The notes under the pieces are model-generated. The model worked only from the letters and a program-made list of their open reading frames with translations. It made no database searches and was not told where the DNA came from. A program made the position numbers and the translations under genes. Positions 1 through 9,115 of a DNA stretch of 29,613 bases are shown in pieces. Position 1 is the first letter of the stretch. Every line of letters begins with the position of its first letter. Source of the DNA: a bacterium (GTDB lineage Bacteria; Electryoneota; RPQS01). Location: assembly GCA_016721565.1 (NCBI GenBank), contig JADKHW010000033.1, positions 1-29,613 on the forward strand, in the 5' to 3' direction.

Positions 1-38
1 AACAACGAGTCGACATTCTGATCCGCCGGATAAGTATT

Positions 39-577
39 TCAAGTCATAGAAACTTGCGAACACGATACATCAGACGCTTGGAAGCCTTGCACAATTGTTG
101 GTGCCAAGCATCCACCGCAGGTTGAATCATGACAGACAAACGGAGCAATCGCGCTGATATCATAATCGTTCAAACCATTTGTGATGGTAAAGGCACCGCT
201 AATCCAAAATTCCATTTGCATTGTCACAAAGCCGCAACCAGTAGCGGACGGTTGCGGAGTAATAGTTGAAATAGTAAAGGTCGGGTCAGTGTAGAAAGCG
301 CCAGGAAGCCTAACAACTCACCGTTGATTAAGAAATCATTGAAATTGCACTCACCGAACCCTCACTCATAACTGGCTGCTGGTCCGTCGCATCCGGCCCA
401 TTGTTGTTAGCATTCCCAGAAGATATCAATCGTAACACCATCAGGGTATGGGTTCCCACCAGTGCAAGCATCCGCAAGGGAGCCGCTAAAATCGTAAAGT
501 CCGGCATTAAACTGCGCATGTGCTAACCCCGAGACGAGCAGTATGCATCCGGCGAAAAGCAAAGTTTTCAACTTCAT
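39..577 (-). pseudogene. Small secreted protein of unknown function, frame broken
   Basis: The start is the ATG at 577, preceded by a GGAGG ribosome binding site (585-589 on the plus strand). The first 22 residues form a clear signal peptide (MKLKTLLFAGCILLVSGLAH, then AQ), so the product is exported. The mature part begins FNAGLYDFSGSLADACTGG. The frame then stops near 410, continues in a second frame (NANNNGPDATDQQPV) to about 330, and resumes in a third frame to the stop at 39-41, ending in a Cys-rich stretch (CHDSTCGGC). The intact protein would be about 175 residues. I do not recognise the family. At least two frame changes are needed, so it is either a decaying gene or badly affected by sequence errors. 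The 285 bases between this gene and the next, which runs the other way, hold no feature I can support. Confidence 0.55.
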
Positions 578-862
578 CGTATAACCTCCACAACAAGTAA
601 CAAATCACGGGATGGACAAGCGCGGAACTCTTCGGGAGAGCCGGCGGTATAGGAATCGGGACTGTGGTACAGTCCAAAATACGGGAGGCAAAAGGCCCTC
701 AGGACAGGCTGTTTTGCTGTCCACGGGACGGAGCAAACTAATTTCCGCGCCATGTCTTGCAAATCCTCGTTCAGGTGTTTATCTTCTATTAATTTAGCCA
801 AAAGCAAAAGCCCCCGGCACAGAAGCGATTCCATGCAGGGCAAAGAAAGATAACCATTTCTC

Positions 863-1879
863 GTGACGCAGTCAACCCTCAGGACCCCGCAAGTGCAACG
901 AAAATCAATTGTTGACAACCTCGCTCAAGCCTTGCGAGTTTTCGCGCAAGCCTCAGCAGGCTCTGTTGCGAAACCGCAGCGCGTCCTTCTCTTCACCCTC
1001 GGAACCATTATTGTTTTTACTAATCTTACGTTTTCGGAGCCGCGAAAGGCCGCCGACCTCGTTGGCCGTGGCCTCTCTGCCCCCCTCTGGAGTCCGGACG
1101 ATCGCTTCTTAGCCTATACGACCATAGACCTAAATGAACTCTATGTCGTTCAGCTTAACGAGGTAAAGGCGAAGCAATCTTTGTACCGGGTCTCTAACCT
1201 TGATGGAGTAGGCCGCCGCTTTGCCTTTCAGCCTGGCGACGACCGCCTCGCCTTCCGGACAATGGTCGGAGCAATCACCAGCCATCCAGAACGCATCTTC
1301 TCAAGCTCGTTCTACACCCACGACCCGAAGATGTTAACATCGAACAATGACCCCATCCTCGGACCGTATCGTATTGAAAATAAATTATTTTACAGGCCAG
1401 CCCTCGACCAACCCCTAATCTCAGTCGACGGTCAGCCATGGTCGAAAATCGTGAATCTCCTCGACGGAAGCCTCAGCATTTCCGACTCAACCCAGACCGT
1501 GAGGTACACCTCCCCCGCCGAGGAAAAAGTCGAGGGCTTCGAGATCTCACCCGACGGCCAATGGGTCGCGGCGGTGGTCAAGACCTCCACCGAGCGGCAA
1601 GTTCGGCTCATCCAAATTGGCACTGGAGCAGTTCTTAACCTCGGCAAAGGCCGCTGGCCCGGCTGGTCAGGCGACGGCAACCGCGTGGTCATCATCCGCG
1701 ATAAACCAGAGGTCAGGTTCGCCGAACTCCTCGTTTATGACATCAAGCTCGGCCAAACCCGGTCCGTCGTCGGCCTCAAAGACTTCTGGCCCGACGAACC
1801 CGCCTTAAACAGCAACGGCACCAAAGTCGCTTTCCTCCACGAGGGCGAAATCTACATCACCGAAGTCACCGGATTCTGA
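863..1879 (+). CDS. TolB-like / PD40-type beta-propeller protein
   Basis: The 338-residue frame has a hydrophobic segment (RVLLFTLGTIIVFTNLTF, about residues 44-61) followed by WD40-like PD40 repeats: 'PLWSPDDRFLAYTT', 'RFAFQPGDDRLAFRT', 'GFEISPDGQWVAAVV', 'RWPGWSGDGNRVVIIR' and 'EPALNSNGTKVAFLHEGEIYITEV'. Each has the WSPDG-x-x-hydrophobic core typical of TolB-family propellers. This suggests an exported or membrane-anchored periplasmic propeller; the partner is unknown. The true start is uncertain: the ATG-like opening at 863 puts about 43 unhelpful residues before the hydrophobic segment and has no good ribosome binding site, so the real start may be closer to it. It converges on hisC, and the two share the hairpin at 1899-1923. 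Confidence 0.7.
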   Translation: MTQSTLRTPQVQRKSIVDNLAQALRVFAQASAGSVAKPQRVLLFTLGTIIVFTNLTFSEPRKAADLVGRGLSAPLWSPDDRFLAYTTIDLNELYVVQLNEVKAKQSLYRVSNLDGVGRRFAFQPGDDRLAFRTMVGAITSHPERIFSSSFYTHDPKMLTSNNDPILGPYRIENKLFYRPALDQPLISVDGQPWSKIVNLLDGSLSISDSTQTVRYTSPAEEKVEGFEISPDGQWVAAVVKTSTERQVRLIQIGTGAVLNLGKGRWPGWSGDGNRVVIIRDKPEVRFAELLVYDIKLGQTRSVVGLKDFWPDEPALNSNGTKVAFLHEGEIYITEVTGF

Positions 1880-1898
1880 GCCTCCAGTTTTCAACAGA

Positions 1899-1923
1899 AA
1901 AGCCCGCGCAAGCGGGCTTTTTT
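1899..1923. terminator. Bidirectional Rho-independent terminator
   Basis: A 9-bp perfect stem (AAAGCCCGC / GCGGGCTTT) with a GCAA loop is followed by six T on the plus strand and has four A before it, which become T on the minus strand. It lies between the stops of the convergent propeller gene and hisC and probably serves both. Confidence 0.85.
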
Positions 1924-1963
1924 ATGATCTCACGCGTCAGCGCAAGAGGAGCTTAACAAGTCC

Positions 1964-3058
1964 TTACGCGCTCTTCAAGCAAATCTCTTTCAGCGCACCC
2001 GTGAGCATCTCATTTTGCTCTTTGGTTCCAATCGTAATCCGCACACAATGCGGCAACATAAACCCGCGCAATGGCCTTACAATCACTCCGCGTTTCTCAA
2101 GCTCTTCTGAGAACTTCAAAGCCTCATCTTCCGTATCAAACGGCAGCATAAAGAAATTCGCCGCCGTCGGGATATACTTGAGTCCCAGCTCGTCATAGAG
2201 CTTTGGCATTTCCAGACGGCCAATACGGTTGGTGTCCTGCGTAAGCTTCAAGAACTCCGTGTCATCCAGCGCACCCGCACCCGCCGCCTGCGCGATGCTC
2301 GATGGCTCAAACGGTAGCTTCACTTTCAGCACATTGCGGCACAAATCTTCATGCGCAAAACCATAACCAATGCGCACCGCCGCGAGTCCATACGCCTTTG
2401 AGAACGTCCGGAGCGTAATCACATTGTCAAGCCGGTATGTCATCGAATCCGGATAGTCATCGAAATCTTCCGCGTATTCGCAATAGGCTTCGTCCAAAAT
2501 CACGAGCGTCCGCGACGGCACACGCGTCATGAATTTCTCGAATTGCTTCTTGTTGAAATACGTCCCCGTCGGATTATTCGGATTCGAAAGATAGATAATC
2601 TTCGTCTTCGGGTTAATCGCGTCGGCAATCGCTTCAAGATCAAAAGCAAAATCCTTGAGCGGTAGCGTCACAAGCTTCACTCCGCGTGACCACGCCGCGA
2701 CATAAATTCCGATAAATGTTCCCGCGACGGTCAAAACCTCTTCGTCGTCGTCCATAAACGTGCGCACGATGTTCGCCAAGATGGATTCCGAACCGTTTCC
2801 GACGACCACGTTATCAAGCTTGACTTCATAAAGTTTCGCAAGCTTGTTTCTCAGCATCAATCCGCCGTCGGGATAGAGCTGAATATCGTGGTAAGAATCT
2901 CTCGCGGCGGCAATCCCCTTCGGCGAAGACCCGATCGGATTTTCATTGGAAGCAAGTTTAATAATCTTGCTGAGCCCATACTGCTCACGAATCTGCTCAG
3001 CCGATTTCCCCGGCTTGTATGGAATTAATGATTCAATGTAAGGTGGTACAAGTGTCAT
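1964..3058 (-). CDS. hisC: Histidinol-phosphate aminotransferase
   Basis: A fold-type I PLP aminotransferase of 364 residues, the usual HisC length. It transfers an amino group between histidinol phosphate/imidazole-acetol phosphate and glutamate/2-oxoglutarate in histidine biosynthesis, in the cytoplasm. Visible motifs: KLASNENPIG near residues 34-43, SNPNNPTGT at 158-166, the cofactor pocket LDEAYCEY at 188-195, and the PLP lysine K221 in TFSKAYGLAAVRIGYG, with the substrate-binding arginine R229. The start ATG at 3058 has AGAGAAA a few bases upstream. No other his genes are nearby, so it is a detached copy; such enzymes can also act on aromatic amino acids. It lies 110 bases downstream of the Asp-box gene, with no clear terminator between them. 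Confidence 0.9.
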   Translation of the reverse strand: MTLVPPYIESLIPYKPGKSAEQIREQYGLSKIIKLASNENPIGSSPKGIAAARDSYHDIQLYPDGGLMLRNKLAKLYEVKLDNVVVGNGSESILANIVRTFMDDDEEVLTVAGTFIGIYVAAWSRGVKLVTLPLKDFAFDLEAIADAINPKTKIIYLSNPNNPTGTYFNKKQFEKFMTRVPSRTLVILDEAYCEYAEDFDDYPDSMTYRLDNVITLRTFSKAYGLAAVRIGYGFAHEDLCRNVLKVKLPFEPSSIAQAAGAGALDDTEFLKLTQDTNRIGRLEMPKLYDELGLKYIPTAANFFMLPFDTEDEALKFSEELEKRGVIVRPLRGFMLPHCVRITIGTKEQNEMLTGALKEICLKSA

Positions 3059-3168
3059 AAAATTTCTCTAAGAATAGGACGCGGCGGCGGGTGTCTTCAC
3101 CTGCCCCGCTTACCGAGATTTATTGTTTCCTCGCATCGGCCCCCACTGCGGGTGCCCCGACTCAAAAT

Positions 3169-5079
3169 CTATTTCAACAAAACCATCTTCCGCGTCATCG
3201 CCAAACTCCCCACCGACAACCGCGCAAAATAAACTCCGCTCGCAAACTTCTCCCCGTCAAACTCAACAGAATGCACACCTGCACTCATTCTGCCATCCAC
3301 AAGCGTCGCCACTTCCTCCCCCAATACGTCAAACACCGTCAACCGAACATCCCCCGCCTTCGCCAAATCAAACTGCAAAGTCGTAGATGGATTGAACGGA
3401 TTTGGATAGTTAGGATAGAGCATGAACTCGGTCGGCAGCTCTGTAACATCGTCAACAGCCGTCGAGCTGTCCCGAAATTGCCGATGCGGATTAATTGGAG
3501 TCATCGGAATATCCATCGTCGGAATCCGCATGTACACTAAACTGCATGGAACGACAAGCCCTTCATCGTACGGCACACTTCCCGCCGAATAGTCATGTAA
3601 ATACAGCGCGTGAATTTGATCGTTCGTCACGTACTTCGCCAGCGAAATATCGCGTTCGCTCGGATCGTCACCGGACGGATTATTCGGCAACCCGGGCGTA
3701 TTACTGACATTCGTCGGCACGGCCCAATTGCCGCCGTTATCCGTCGACACGCTCATGTAGAACTCGCCGATGGGATATCCCTCGGCGCTATACGCATGTT
3801 GATCAAATTGCTGAAACGCGCAATACAAATATCCGGTCGTTGTGTCAATTGCCAGACTCGGCTTCTGACACATCAAGTTGTTGGCGCCTAATCCGACTGA
3901 ATCATTCCCAAACCAAGCTTCGCCTATCAAGCTGAAGTCGTCGGTCTCTTCGCTCCAGTGCCAAATGTTTGAGAGTATTAGTCGCGCGGGATCGGCAACA
4001 CCTTCTGAATTGAAGTAATAGTATCCGCTCGCCGAAAATGCGATATGCAAATTATCGTTATCATCAAAGATCATGGACAAATCGTGAAACGGCCTCAATG
4101 TGTCGCCGTTACACTCTTCAGGACTCCCGCCGTTAATCACACACATCGTATCAATCGGCGGCAATCCGGTTACGGAAATCTCTTCGCTCCAATTTACTCC
4201 CCCGTCCTCTGAAATCCGCATCATAACGTTTTCAGGTTCGCTCATCGGCTCGGGATCCGCAACCCAGGCAATTGCGACTCGGTTGGAGTTCCTTGAGTTA
4301 GCAACCTCGACCGTTGGGAATGTAGAACTTGAAGCCAAAACCGTATCATCTTGCTCAAAGTTGAAGTCAAAATAGACTGAGTCCAGATATATTGGGATCC
4401 CGCGAACATAATGTATACGTCGATTCCAGCCACCATCGGCATCGGTTGCGACAAGATGGATCCTGCCAACTCTATCTAATGCAATATGTGGCCAGAAAGC
4501 TCCATCTTCTGGCAACATGCCGGAATACCAGAAGTCACTATGGCATTCCGTAAAGTTTGAGGCCAATGCAGAACCTGGGAAATCAACGATGCCAGCGTGT
4601 CCAGCAATAATGGCGCGGTCATTTGAGTCGAGTTCCAAATCTGGATAGCCAGACCTTGACCACATCACTTCAATGCCTAATGGTGAAACCAATGAATCAC
4701 CATTTGGATCAAGACAATTGTAATACACGTTTCTTTGAACGAAACCCGGATCAGGGGATTTTGTCCAAACAAAGTGGATAATCCCAGTCGAGCTGACAGC
4801 AATCTTTTGCCCGACAGGTCCTATGGACTGAAAGTCGTAATACGTGTCTCCCACATACATCCACTCCGCCCCCGCCGTACCACCTTCATCATCCAGTGAC
4901 CTCGCAGGCATACGCACCACTCCATGCGGAGTCTGCTCAAGAATATCTTGACCTGCTGCAGCCTCTCGAACCCGGTCCTTTTCTGGATAACCCGCTCTGG
5001 CTATGAGCGGTACCAAGAGCATCAGCATTGCGCAGTTCACGAACCGAATTTGGTGAAATATAGAATGAAAGCACTTCAT
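3169..5079 (-). CDS. Secreted Asp-box (BNR-like) propeller protein with C-terminal sorting domain, copy C
   Basis: The start is set at the ATG at 5079 (MKCFHSIFHQ), which gives a signal peptide ending near LIARAG. The frame stays open upstream only because it runs into the shifted 3' end of the neighbouring paralogue. The 636-residue product has Asp-box motifs (SEDGGVNW, STDNGGNW), the SxDxGxxW signature of sialidase-like propellers, and a C-terminal domain LYPNYPNPFNPSTTLQFDLAKAGDVRLTVFD... to RKMVLLK, the Por/type IX secretion sorting domain of FCB bacteria. It is therefore probably exported and surface-anchored or released. Its ATG overlaps the reconstructed TGA of the upstream copy (ATGA) and lacks a strong ribosome binding site, suggesting translational coupling. 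Catalytic sialidase residues are not evident, so enzyme activity is not claimed. Confidence 0.8.
   Translation of the reverse strand: MKCFHSIFHQIRFVNCAMLMLLVPLIARAGYPEKDRVREAAAGQDILEQTPHGVVRMPARSLDDEGGTAGAEWMYVGDTYYDFQSIGPVGQKIAVSSTGIIHFVWTKSPDPGFVQRNVYYNCLDPNGDSLVSPLGIEVMWSRSGYPDLELDSNDRAIIAGHAGIVDFPGSALASNFTECHSDFWYSGMLPEDGAFWPHIALDRVGRIHLVATDADGGWNRRIHYVRGIPIYLDSVYFDFNFEQDDTVLASSSTFPTVEVANSRNSNRVAIAWVADPEPMSEPENVMMRISEDGGVNWSEEISVTGLPPIDTMCVINGGSPEECNGDTLRPFHDLSMIFDDNDNLHIAFSASGYYYFNSEGVADPARLILSNIWHWSEETDDFSLIGEAWFGNDSVGLGANNLMCQKPSLAIDTTTGYLYCAFQQFDQHAYSAEGYPIGEFYMSVSTDNGGNWAVPTNVSNTPGLPNNPSGDDPSERDISLAKYVTNDQIHALYLHDYSAGSVPYDEGLVVPCSLVYMRIPTMDIPMTPINPHRQFRDSSTAVDDVTELPTEFMLYPNYPNPFNPSTTLQFDLAKAGDVRLTVFDVLGEEVATLVDGRMSAGVHSVEFDGEKFASGVYFARLSVGSLAMTRKMVLLK
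3184..3420. repeat. Direct repeat of sorting-domain coding DNA, copy 1 (partner at 5091-5330)
   Basis: The 3' ends of copies C and B share long similar DNA; the first about 48 bases (3184-3231 and 5091-5138) are identical and the rest is roughly 88% alike by eye. It encodes the DLAKAGDV...TRKMV segment. Confidence 0.8.
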
Positions 5080-6853
5080 TTCATCATCACCATCTTCCGC
5101 GTCATCGCCAAACTCCCCACCGACAACCGCGCAAAATACACTCCGCCTCGCAAACTTCTCACCGTCAAACTCAATCGAGTGCACACCCGCACTCATTCGG
5201 CCATCCGCAAGCCTTGCCACTTCCTTCCCCAGCACGTCAAACACCGTTAACTTCACATCCCCCGCCTTCGCCAAATCAAACTGCAAAGTCGTAAAAGGAT
5301 TGAATGGATTCGGATAATTAGGATAGAGGATGAACTCGGTCGGCAATGCCTCCGACCCGGCTGTTCCATCGCTTCGCGTAGACTGATATTCCAACTGCTT
5401 CCGAAAGGGAAAGAACGGAATATCCGTCAACAGGAATCCGCATATAAACTACATTGTTCTCTGAAGGTCGTCCCCTCATCAAGGGAATGCCGTTCCTGCA
5501 GAGTAATCGTGAAGTAAAGCGCGAATAGACTCCACATTAGGATCGTACTTCGCAATCGTGATATCGCGTTCGCTGGGATGGTTCTCCATCCCGCTGATTC
5601 ACTTCACCTGGAGTATTGCTCACATTCGTCGAGGCCGACCAGCTCTGCCGTTATCGCTGACCTGCTGACATAGAACTCACCCATTGCATATCCGCTCGCT
5701 GCTGGCATGCCGATCAAACTGCTGAAAAGCGCAATACAGATAACCTGTTGTCGTGTCAATCGCCAAGCTTGGCCGTTGGCACATCAGATCATTCGCCCAA
5801 ATGGACATTCCTGATCCGGCGGCAGCCAGGTCATCAACCAGACTAAACTGATCAGTGCCCTCGCTCCAATGCCAAATCGTAGAATTAGTTGTGCAGGATT
5901 TGCCGCACCGTTCTCGTCAAAATAGTAGAAACCGCCGCCGTAAACACGATATGAATGTTGTCCTCATCGTCAATCAAGATAGAAAAATCTCTACGGCCTG
6001 AAAGTATCACCATTGCAGACCTGCCAATCGCCGCCATTGGCAAACAAAGGGTCAATTCGGCGGAAGGTTTGTTACAGGGACTGGCTCGCTCCAAACTTCC
6101 CCGCCGTCTTCCGGACATCCGCATCATAATATTCTCTGGATCCTGTAAGCCAGGAGGATCGACTATCCATGCGATTACAATCCGCTCAGATTGCCGCGAG
6201 CAGGCGATATCCGCACTATTGTAAACGTAATCAGTTGATTCGAAGGTGATGTTGTCCCCCCAATCGATTACGGAACCCGTACCTTCTTCGTAAAATGGAA
6301 TCCCACGGACATGAAACATCCGCGCAGTGTCGCCGTCAAGAATTCCAACGATCTGCAACCTGCCAAGTCTATCAACATCCGATTTCCCGAATAACGTTAT
6401 CGGCAACGGCTCCGGGAAATGCGGAACGTACTGTTGAAATCCGCCCATACAGGGGAGGAACTCGACCAACCCGCACCTGCTAAACCTTCAGGTCCATTGA
6501 CATCGATAAACTGGCAATGCAAAACCAAACGGCCCGGAGCAGACTGTTGGATAGCCTGATCTCCATTCACCACCCATCGAAGAACCATTTTCAAAGAGCA
6601 AATTGCCTGCTTCCGTATTCCAGCAATTATATAATGCATCTCTGGTGGTAAAACCTTGGCCCGTGTGCGTCCAGACAAAATGCACTCCTCCACCGGCCCA
6701 ACAGCAATCATTCTACCTGGAGTGCCATTTGTCTGCAAATCCCACCACGTACTCCCCACATACATCCATACCTGAACTCGGCGTGCCGCCCTCTTGAGCA
6801 AAGGATGCCGAAACCAACCCCAAAACTAAACTGAATAAAACCACGCGCTTCAC
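5076..6853 (-). pseudogene. Secreted Asp-box propeller protein with sorting domain, copy B, multiply frameshifted
   Basis: A GTG start at 6853 follows GGAGGTG and opens a good signal peptide (VKRVVLFSLVLGLVSASFAQ). After about 25 residues the frame is lost. Family matches then appear in successive frames: VWMYVGSTWWDLQTNGTPGRMIAV, HFVWTHTGQGFTTRDALYNCWNTEAGN, a stretch with IVIAWIVDPPGLQDPENIMMRMS, and the terminal YPNYPNPFNPFTTLQFDLAKAGDVKLTVFDVLGKEVARL sorting domain, shifted near 5150. The restored end reads RKMVMMK and its TGA overlaps the start of copy C. The layout and 592-codon span match copies A and C. It carries many more frame breaks than either flanking copy, so it may be truly decaying, or it may be a poorly assembled repeat. 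Confidence 0.75.
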
Positions 6854-6895
6854 AGGACACCTCCAGTGAGAATTGAACGCGGGACCCATGCTCAG

Positions 6896-6924
6896 AATTT
6901 AGACCGAAACTCCACAAAAGTCAA
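6896..6924 (-). promoter_or_regulatory. Sigma70-type promoter of copy B
   Basis: Read on the minus strand, TTGACT (6919-6924) is separated by exactly 17 bases from TAAATT (6896-6901). It lies about 43 bases before the GTG start, with GGAGGTG in the leader. The first three bases of the -35 box are also the foot of the upstream terminator hairpin. The block is a diverged copy of the one at 9008-9036. Confidence 0.7.
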
Positions 6925-6950
6925 GCACCTCCGTTATCCGGAGGTGCTTG
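6919..6950 (-). terminator. Terminator of copy A, merged with the next promoter
   Basis: A perfect 12-bp stem (6922-6933 with 6939-6950) and 5-base loop lie downstream of the copy A stop. On the minus strand it is followed by ACTTTTG, a short T-tract. The distal arm contains the TTG of the copy B -35 box. Confidence 0.7.
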
Positions 6951-7034
6951 TGTGATATTGTTCCTAAACTAACTTTCGGCAAACGGTTCATTTTGGGCGC
7001 ATGCGATAGCGCAATCAGTCCAGCGGCACGCTGG

Positions 7035-8957
7035 TTACTTGAGCAGCACCATCTTCCGCGTCATCGAAGTCCCGCCCATATCCAGCCGCGAGAAATACAC
7101 ACCGCTGGAAAGTCCGGTCGCGTCAAAATTCAGCGTGTGCACACCCGCACCCAAATTCTCGTTATCAAGCAGCGTCGCCACCTGACGGCCCGTCACGTCA
7201 AACACCGTCAAGCTGACGTTGCCGGCCTTAGCCAAATCAAACTGAATGTTCGTCGTCGGGTTGAACGGATTCGGATAGTTCTGGTAGAGCTCAAAACCAT
7301 AAACAACCTCATTTCCCTCGTCACCCACATTCTCAAACTGCGGGAAACCCGTCGAATCCGCACGGAACGCCCAGATTTCCTGTTTCGGTTCCGTCGGAAT
7401 ATCGCCCACCGGAATCTGCATGTAAATCATCTCATTCAAACTTGTCGGACCTTCTGGACCGCTCGCAGCCACTGCACTGCCCGCTGCGTAGTCATGCTGA
7501 TACAACGTATGGATGATGCCGTTCGTCACATACTTCGCAGTCGTGATATCGCGCTCACTCGGATCATTACCCGTAACCTGATTCGGCTCACCAGGGGTGC
7601 TGCTGACGTTCGTCGCCACAGCCCACGTCTGACCGTTATCCGTCGAGACCGTCATATAGAATTCACCCATCGGATAACCCGCATCGCTGTATGCGTGCTG
7701 GTCAAACTGCTGGAACGAGCAATACAAATTCCCCGTCGTCGTATCAATCGCCAAGCTGGGACGATGGCACATCAAGTTGTTCACACCCAACGCCACCGAG
7801 TCATTCGCAAAGTAAGCCTGATTAATCAAGCTAAATTCTCTACGATTTTCGCCCCAATGCCACAGGGTAGCATAAACATAACCCGCCGGATTCGCCGCAC
7901 CGGTTTCGTCAAAGTAGAATGAAGCCTGTGCCGTGTAAGCAATATGCACGTTGTCTTGGTCATCGAGAATGATTGAAAGATCAATCCACGGACGGAACGT
8001 GTCAGCATTGCAAGTAATCCAATCGCCGCCGTTAATTACGCACATCGTGTCAATCGGCGGAATATTCGTCACTGGAATAGTCTCGCCCCAAGTTTCGCCG
8101 CCGTCATTCGAAATCTTGAGCATGACATTCTCAGCGTCGTTCTCTCCGGCCGGGTCTGCAATCCACGCAACGGCAACCTTCTCTGAAGAGCGCGAGCATG
8201 CCACGTCCATCGTAATAAACGTCGCATCCACAAACGGCGTATCGAATCCTTGCTCCCAGACAATCTCCAAACCAAACCCGCCGTCATATTGTGGCACACC
8301 ACGAGCATAATAATCCGCCGATGCGCCACCACTTTCGGTAGCCACCGCGTGAATCTTGCCATTGATATCCATATCAATGTGCGGCCAAATAATCTGCGGC
8401 TCTCCCGCCGGATAGGGGATCTCAAAACCCGTGAACGCGCCACTCGTAGGCAGGAAGTCAATTGACGCAGTTGCATGAGGCAACGAAATCGCTACTTCAT
8501 GAAATGCCGGGAATCCAAATCCGTTGGTCCCCGCCGCCACGTTTGTAAAACCCGCGCGCGATCCGGCATCAACACGCACACCGCCGTTAAACATAAAGCT
8601 GCCAAGTTCCGGATCCCACACGTTGTAATAAACGTGGCGTTCCGCCGAACCGTCTTGCTCACCGTTCGTCCAAGCCACATGCACTTTTCCAGTCGGATCG
8701 ATAGCAATCATCTTACCATTCGTGCCGTTGGTTTGGTAGTCATACCAAGTGGTACCTGCAATGGAATAAGTAGAGTTGGCCGTACCACCTTCCGTGTCCA
8801 AAGGACTTCCCGGGAGCCTCTGTACACTCGCAGCCGTTGCCGATTCAAAACCGGTCGTAGCCACAGGACCAACGATACGGTCTTTCGCATTCTTGGCAAA
8901 TGCAGCCGTAAATACAGAACAAACAATCATCAAGGCCAGAACAATGCGCCGCTCCAT
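7035..8957 (-). CDS. Secreted Asp-box (BNR-like) propeller protein with C-terminal sorting domain, copy A
   Basis: The intact copy, 640 residues from the ATG at 8957, chosen because GGAGGTG sits just upstream and the first residues (MERRIVLALMIVCSVFTAAFA) form a signal peptide. Asp-box motifs SNDGGETW and STDNGQTW lie in a propeller-like body. Conserved family blocks include NNLMCHRPSLAIDTTTG and QQFDQHAYSDAGYPMGEFYM. The end, LYQNYPNPFNPTTNIQFDLAKAGNVSLTVFDVTGRQVATL to RKMVLLK, is a type IX-style sorting domain. The sialidase-like fold is inferred from the Asp-boxes; the ligand is unknown. It has its own promoter (9008-9036) and terminator (6919-6950), so it is a single-gene unit. With copies B and C it forms a tandem family made by duplication. 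Confidence 0.85.
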   Translation of the reverse strand: MERRIVLALMIVCSVFTAAFAKNAKDRIVGPVATTGFESATAASVQRLPGSPLDTEGGTANSTYSIAGTTWYDYQTNGTNGKMIAIDPTGKVHVAWTNGEQDGSAERHVYYNVWDPELGSFMFNGGVRVDAGSRAGFTNVAAGTNGFGFPAFHEVAISLPHATASIDFLPTSGAFTGFEIPYPAGEPQIIWPHIDMDINGKIHAVATESGGASADYYARGVPQYDGGFGLEIVWEQGFDTPFVDATFITMDVACSRSSEKVAVAWIADPAGENDAENVMLKISNDGGETWGETIPVTNIPPIDTMCVINGGDWITCNADTFRPWIDLSIILDDQDNVHIAYTAQASFYFDETGAANPAGYVYATLWHWGENRREFSLINQAYFANDSVALGVNNLMCHRPSLAIDTTTGNLYCSFQQFDQHAYSDAGYPMGEFYMTVSTDNGQTWAVATNVSSTPGEPNQVTGNDPSERDITTAKYVTNGIIHTLYQHDYAAGSAVAASGPEGPTSLNEMIYMQIPVGDIPTEPKQEIWAFRADSTGFPQFENVGDEGNEVVYGFELYQNYPNPFNPTTNIQFDLAKAGNVSLTVFDVTGRQVATLLDNENLGAGVHTLNFDATGLSSGVYFSRLDMGGTSMTRKMVLLK

Positions 8958-9007
8958 GGGACACCTCCGAGGAGAAAAAATATGGGACCCAAATTCCAAG
9001 TTTCCAG

Positions 9008-9036
9008 AATGTAGAGCGAAACTTCAGAAAAGTCAA
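9008..9036 (-). promoter_or_regulatory. Sigma70-type promoter of copy A
   Basis: On the minus strand TTGACT (9031-9036), 17 bases and TACATT (9008-9013) make a near-consensus promoter about 50 bases before the ATG at 8957. The -35 box, spacer (GAAGTTTCG core) and leader (GGGACCCA, then GGAGGTGTCC) match those of copy B. Confidence 0.75.
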
Positions 9037-9073
9037 GCAAAAAGATACCCCCTTGTATTTCAAGGGGGTATCT
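9037..9073 (-). terminator. Strong terminator after the receptor/lipoprotein pair
   Basis: A perfect 13-bp stem (9043-9055 with 9061-9073) and a 5-base loop are followed on the minus strand by a T run and then directly by the -35 box of copy A. It ends transcription arriving from the DUF4249-like gene. Confidence 0.85.
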
Positions 9074-9115
9074 AAGCATCAAAGTTGAGTTGAAGTCTCG
9101 CGCAAAAAGCGGCGG

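Noticed and set aside
574..918. Minus-strand 114-residue open frame overlapping both first genes
   Set aside because: Overlaps the start region of the propeller gene, has no ribosome binding site, and ends inside the leader of the small secreted gene.
3091..3540. Plus-strand 149-residue open frame
   Set aside because: Antisense to the sorting domain of copy C; composition typical of a shadow frame.
6948..7922. Plus-strand 324-residue open frame
   Set aside because: Arg/His-rich antisense shadow of copy A; no ribosome binding site and no recognisable domain.
8475..9014. Plus-strand 179-residue open frame
   Set aside because: Antisense to copy A's start and promoter; basic, low-complexity composition.
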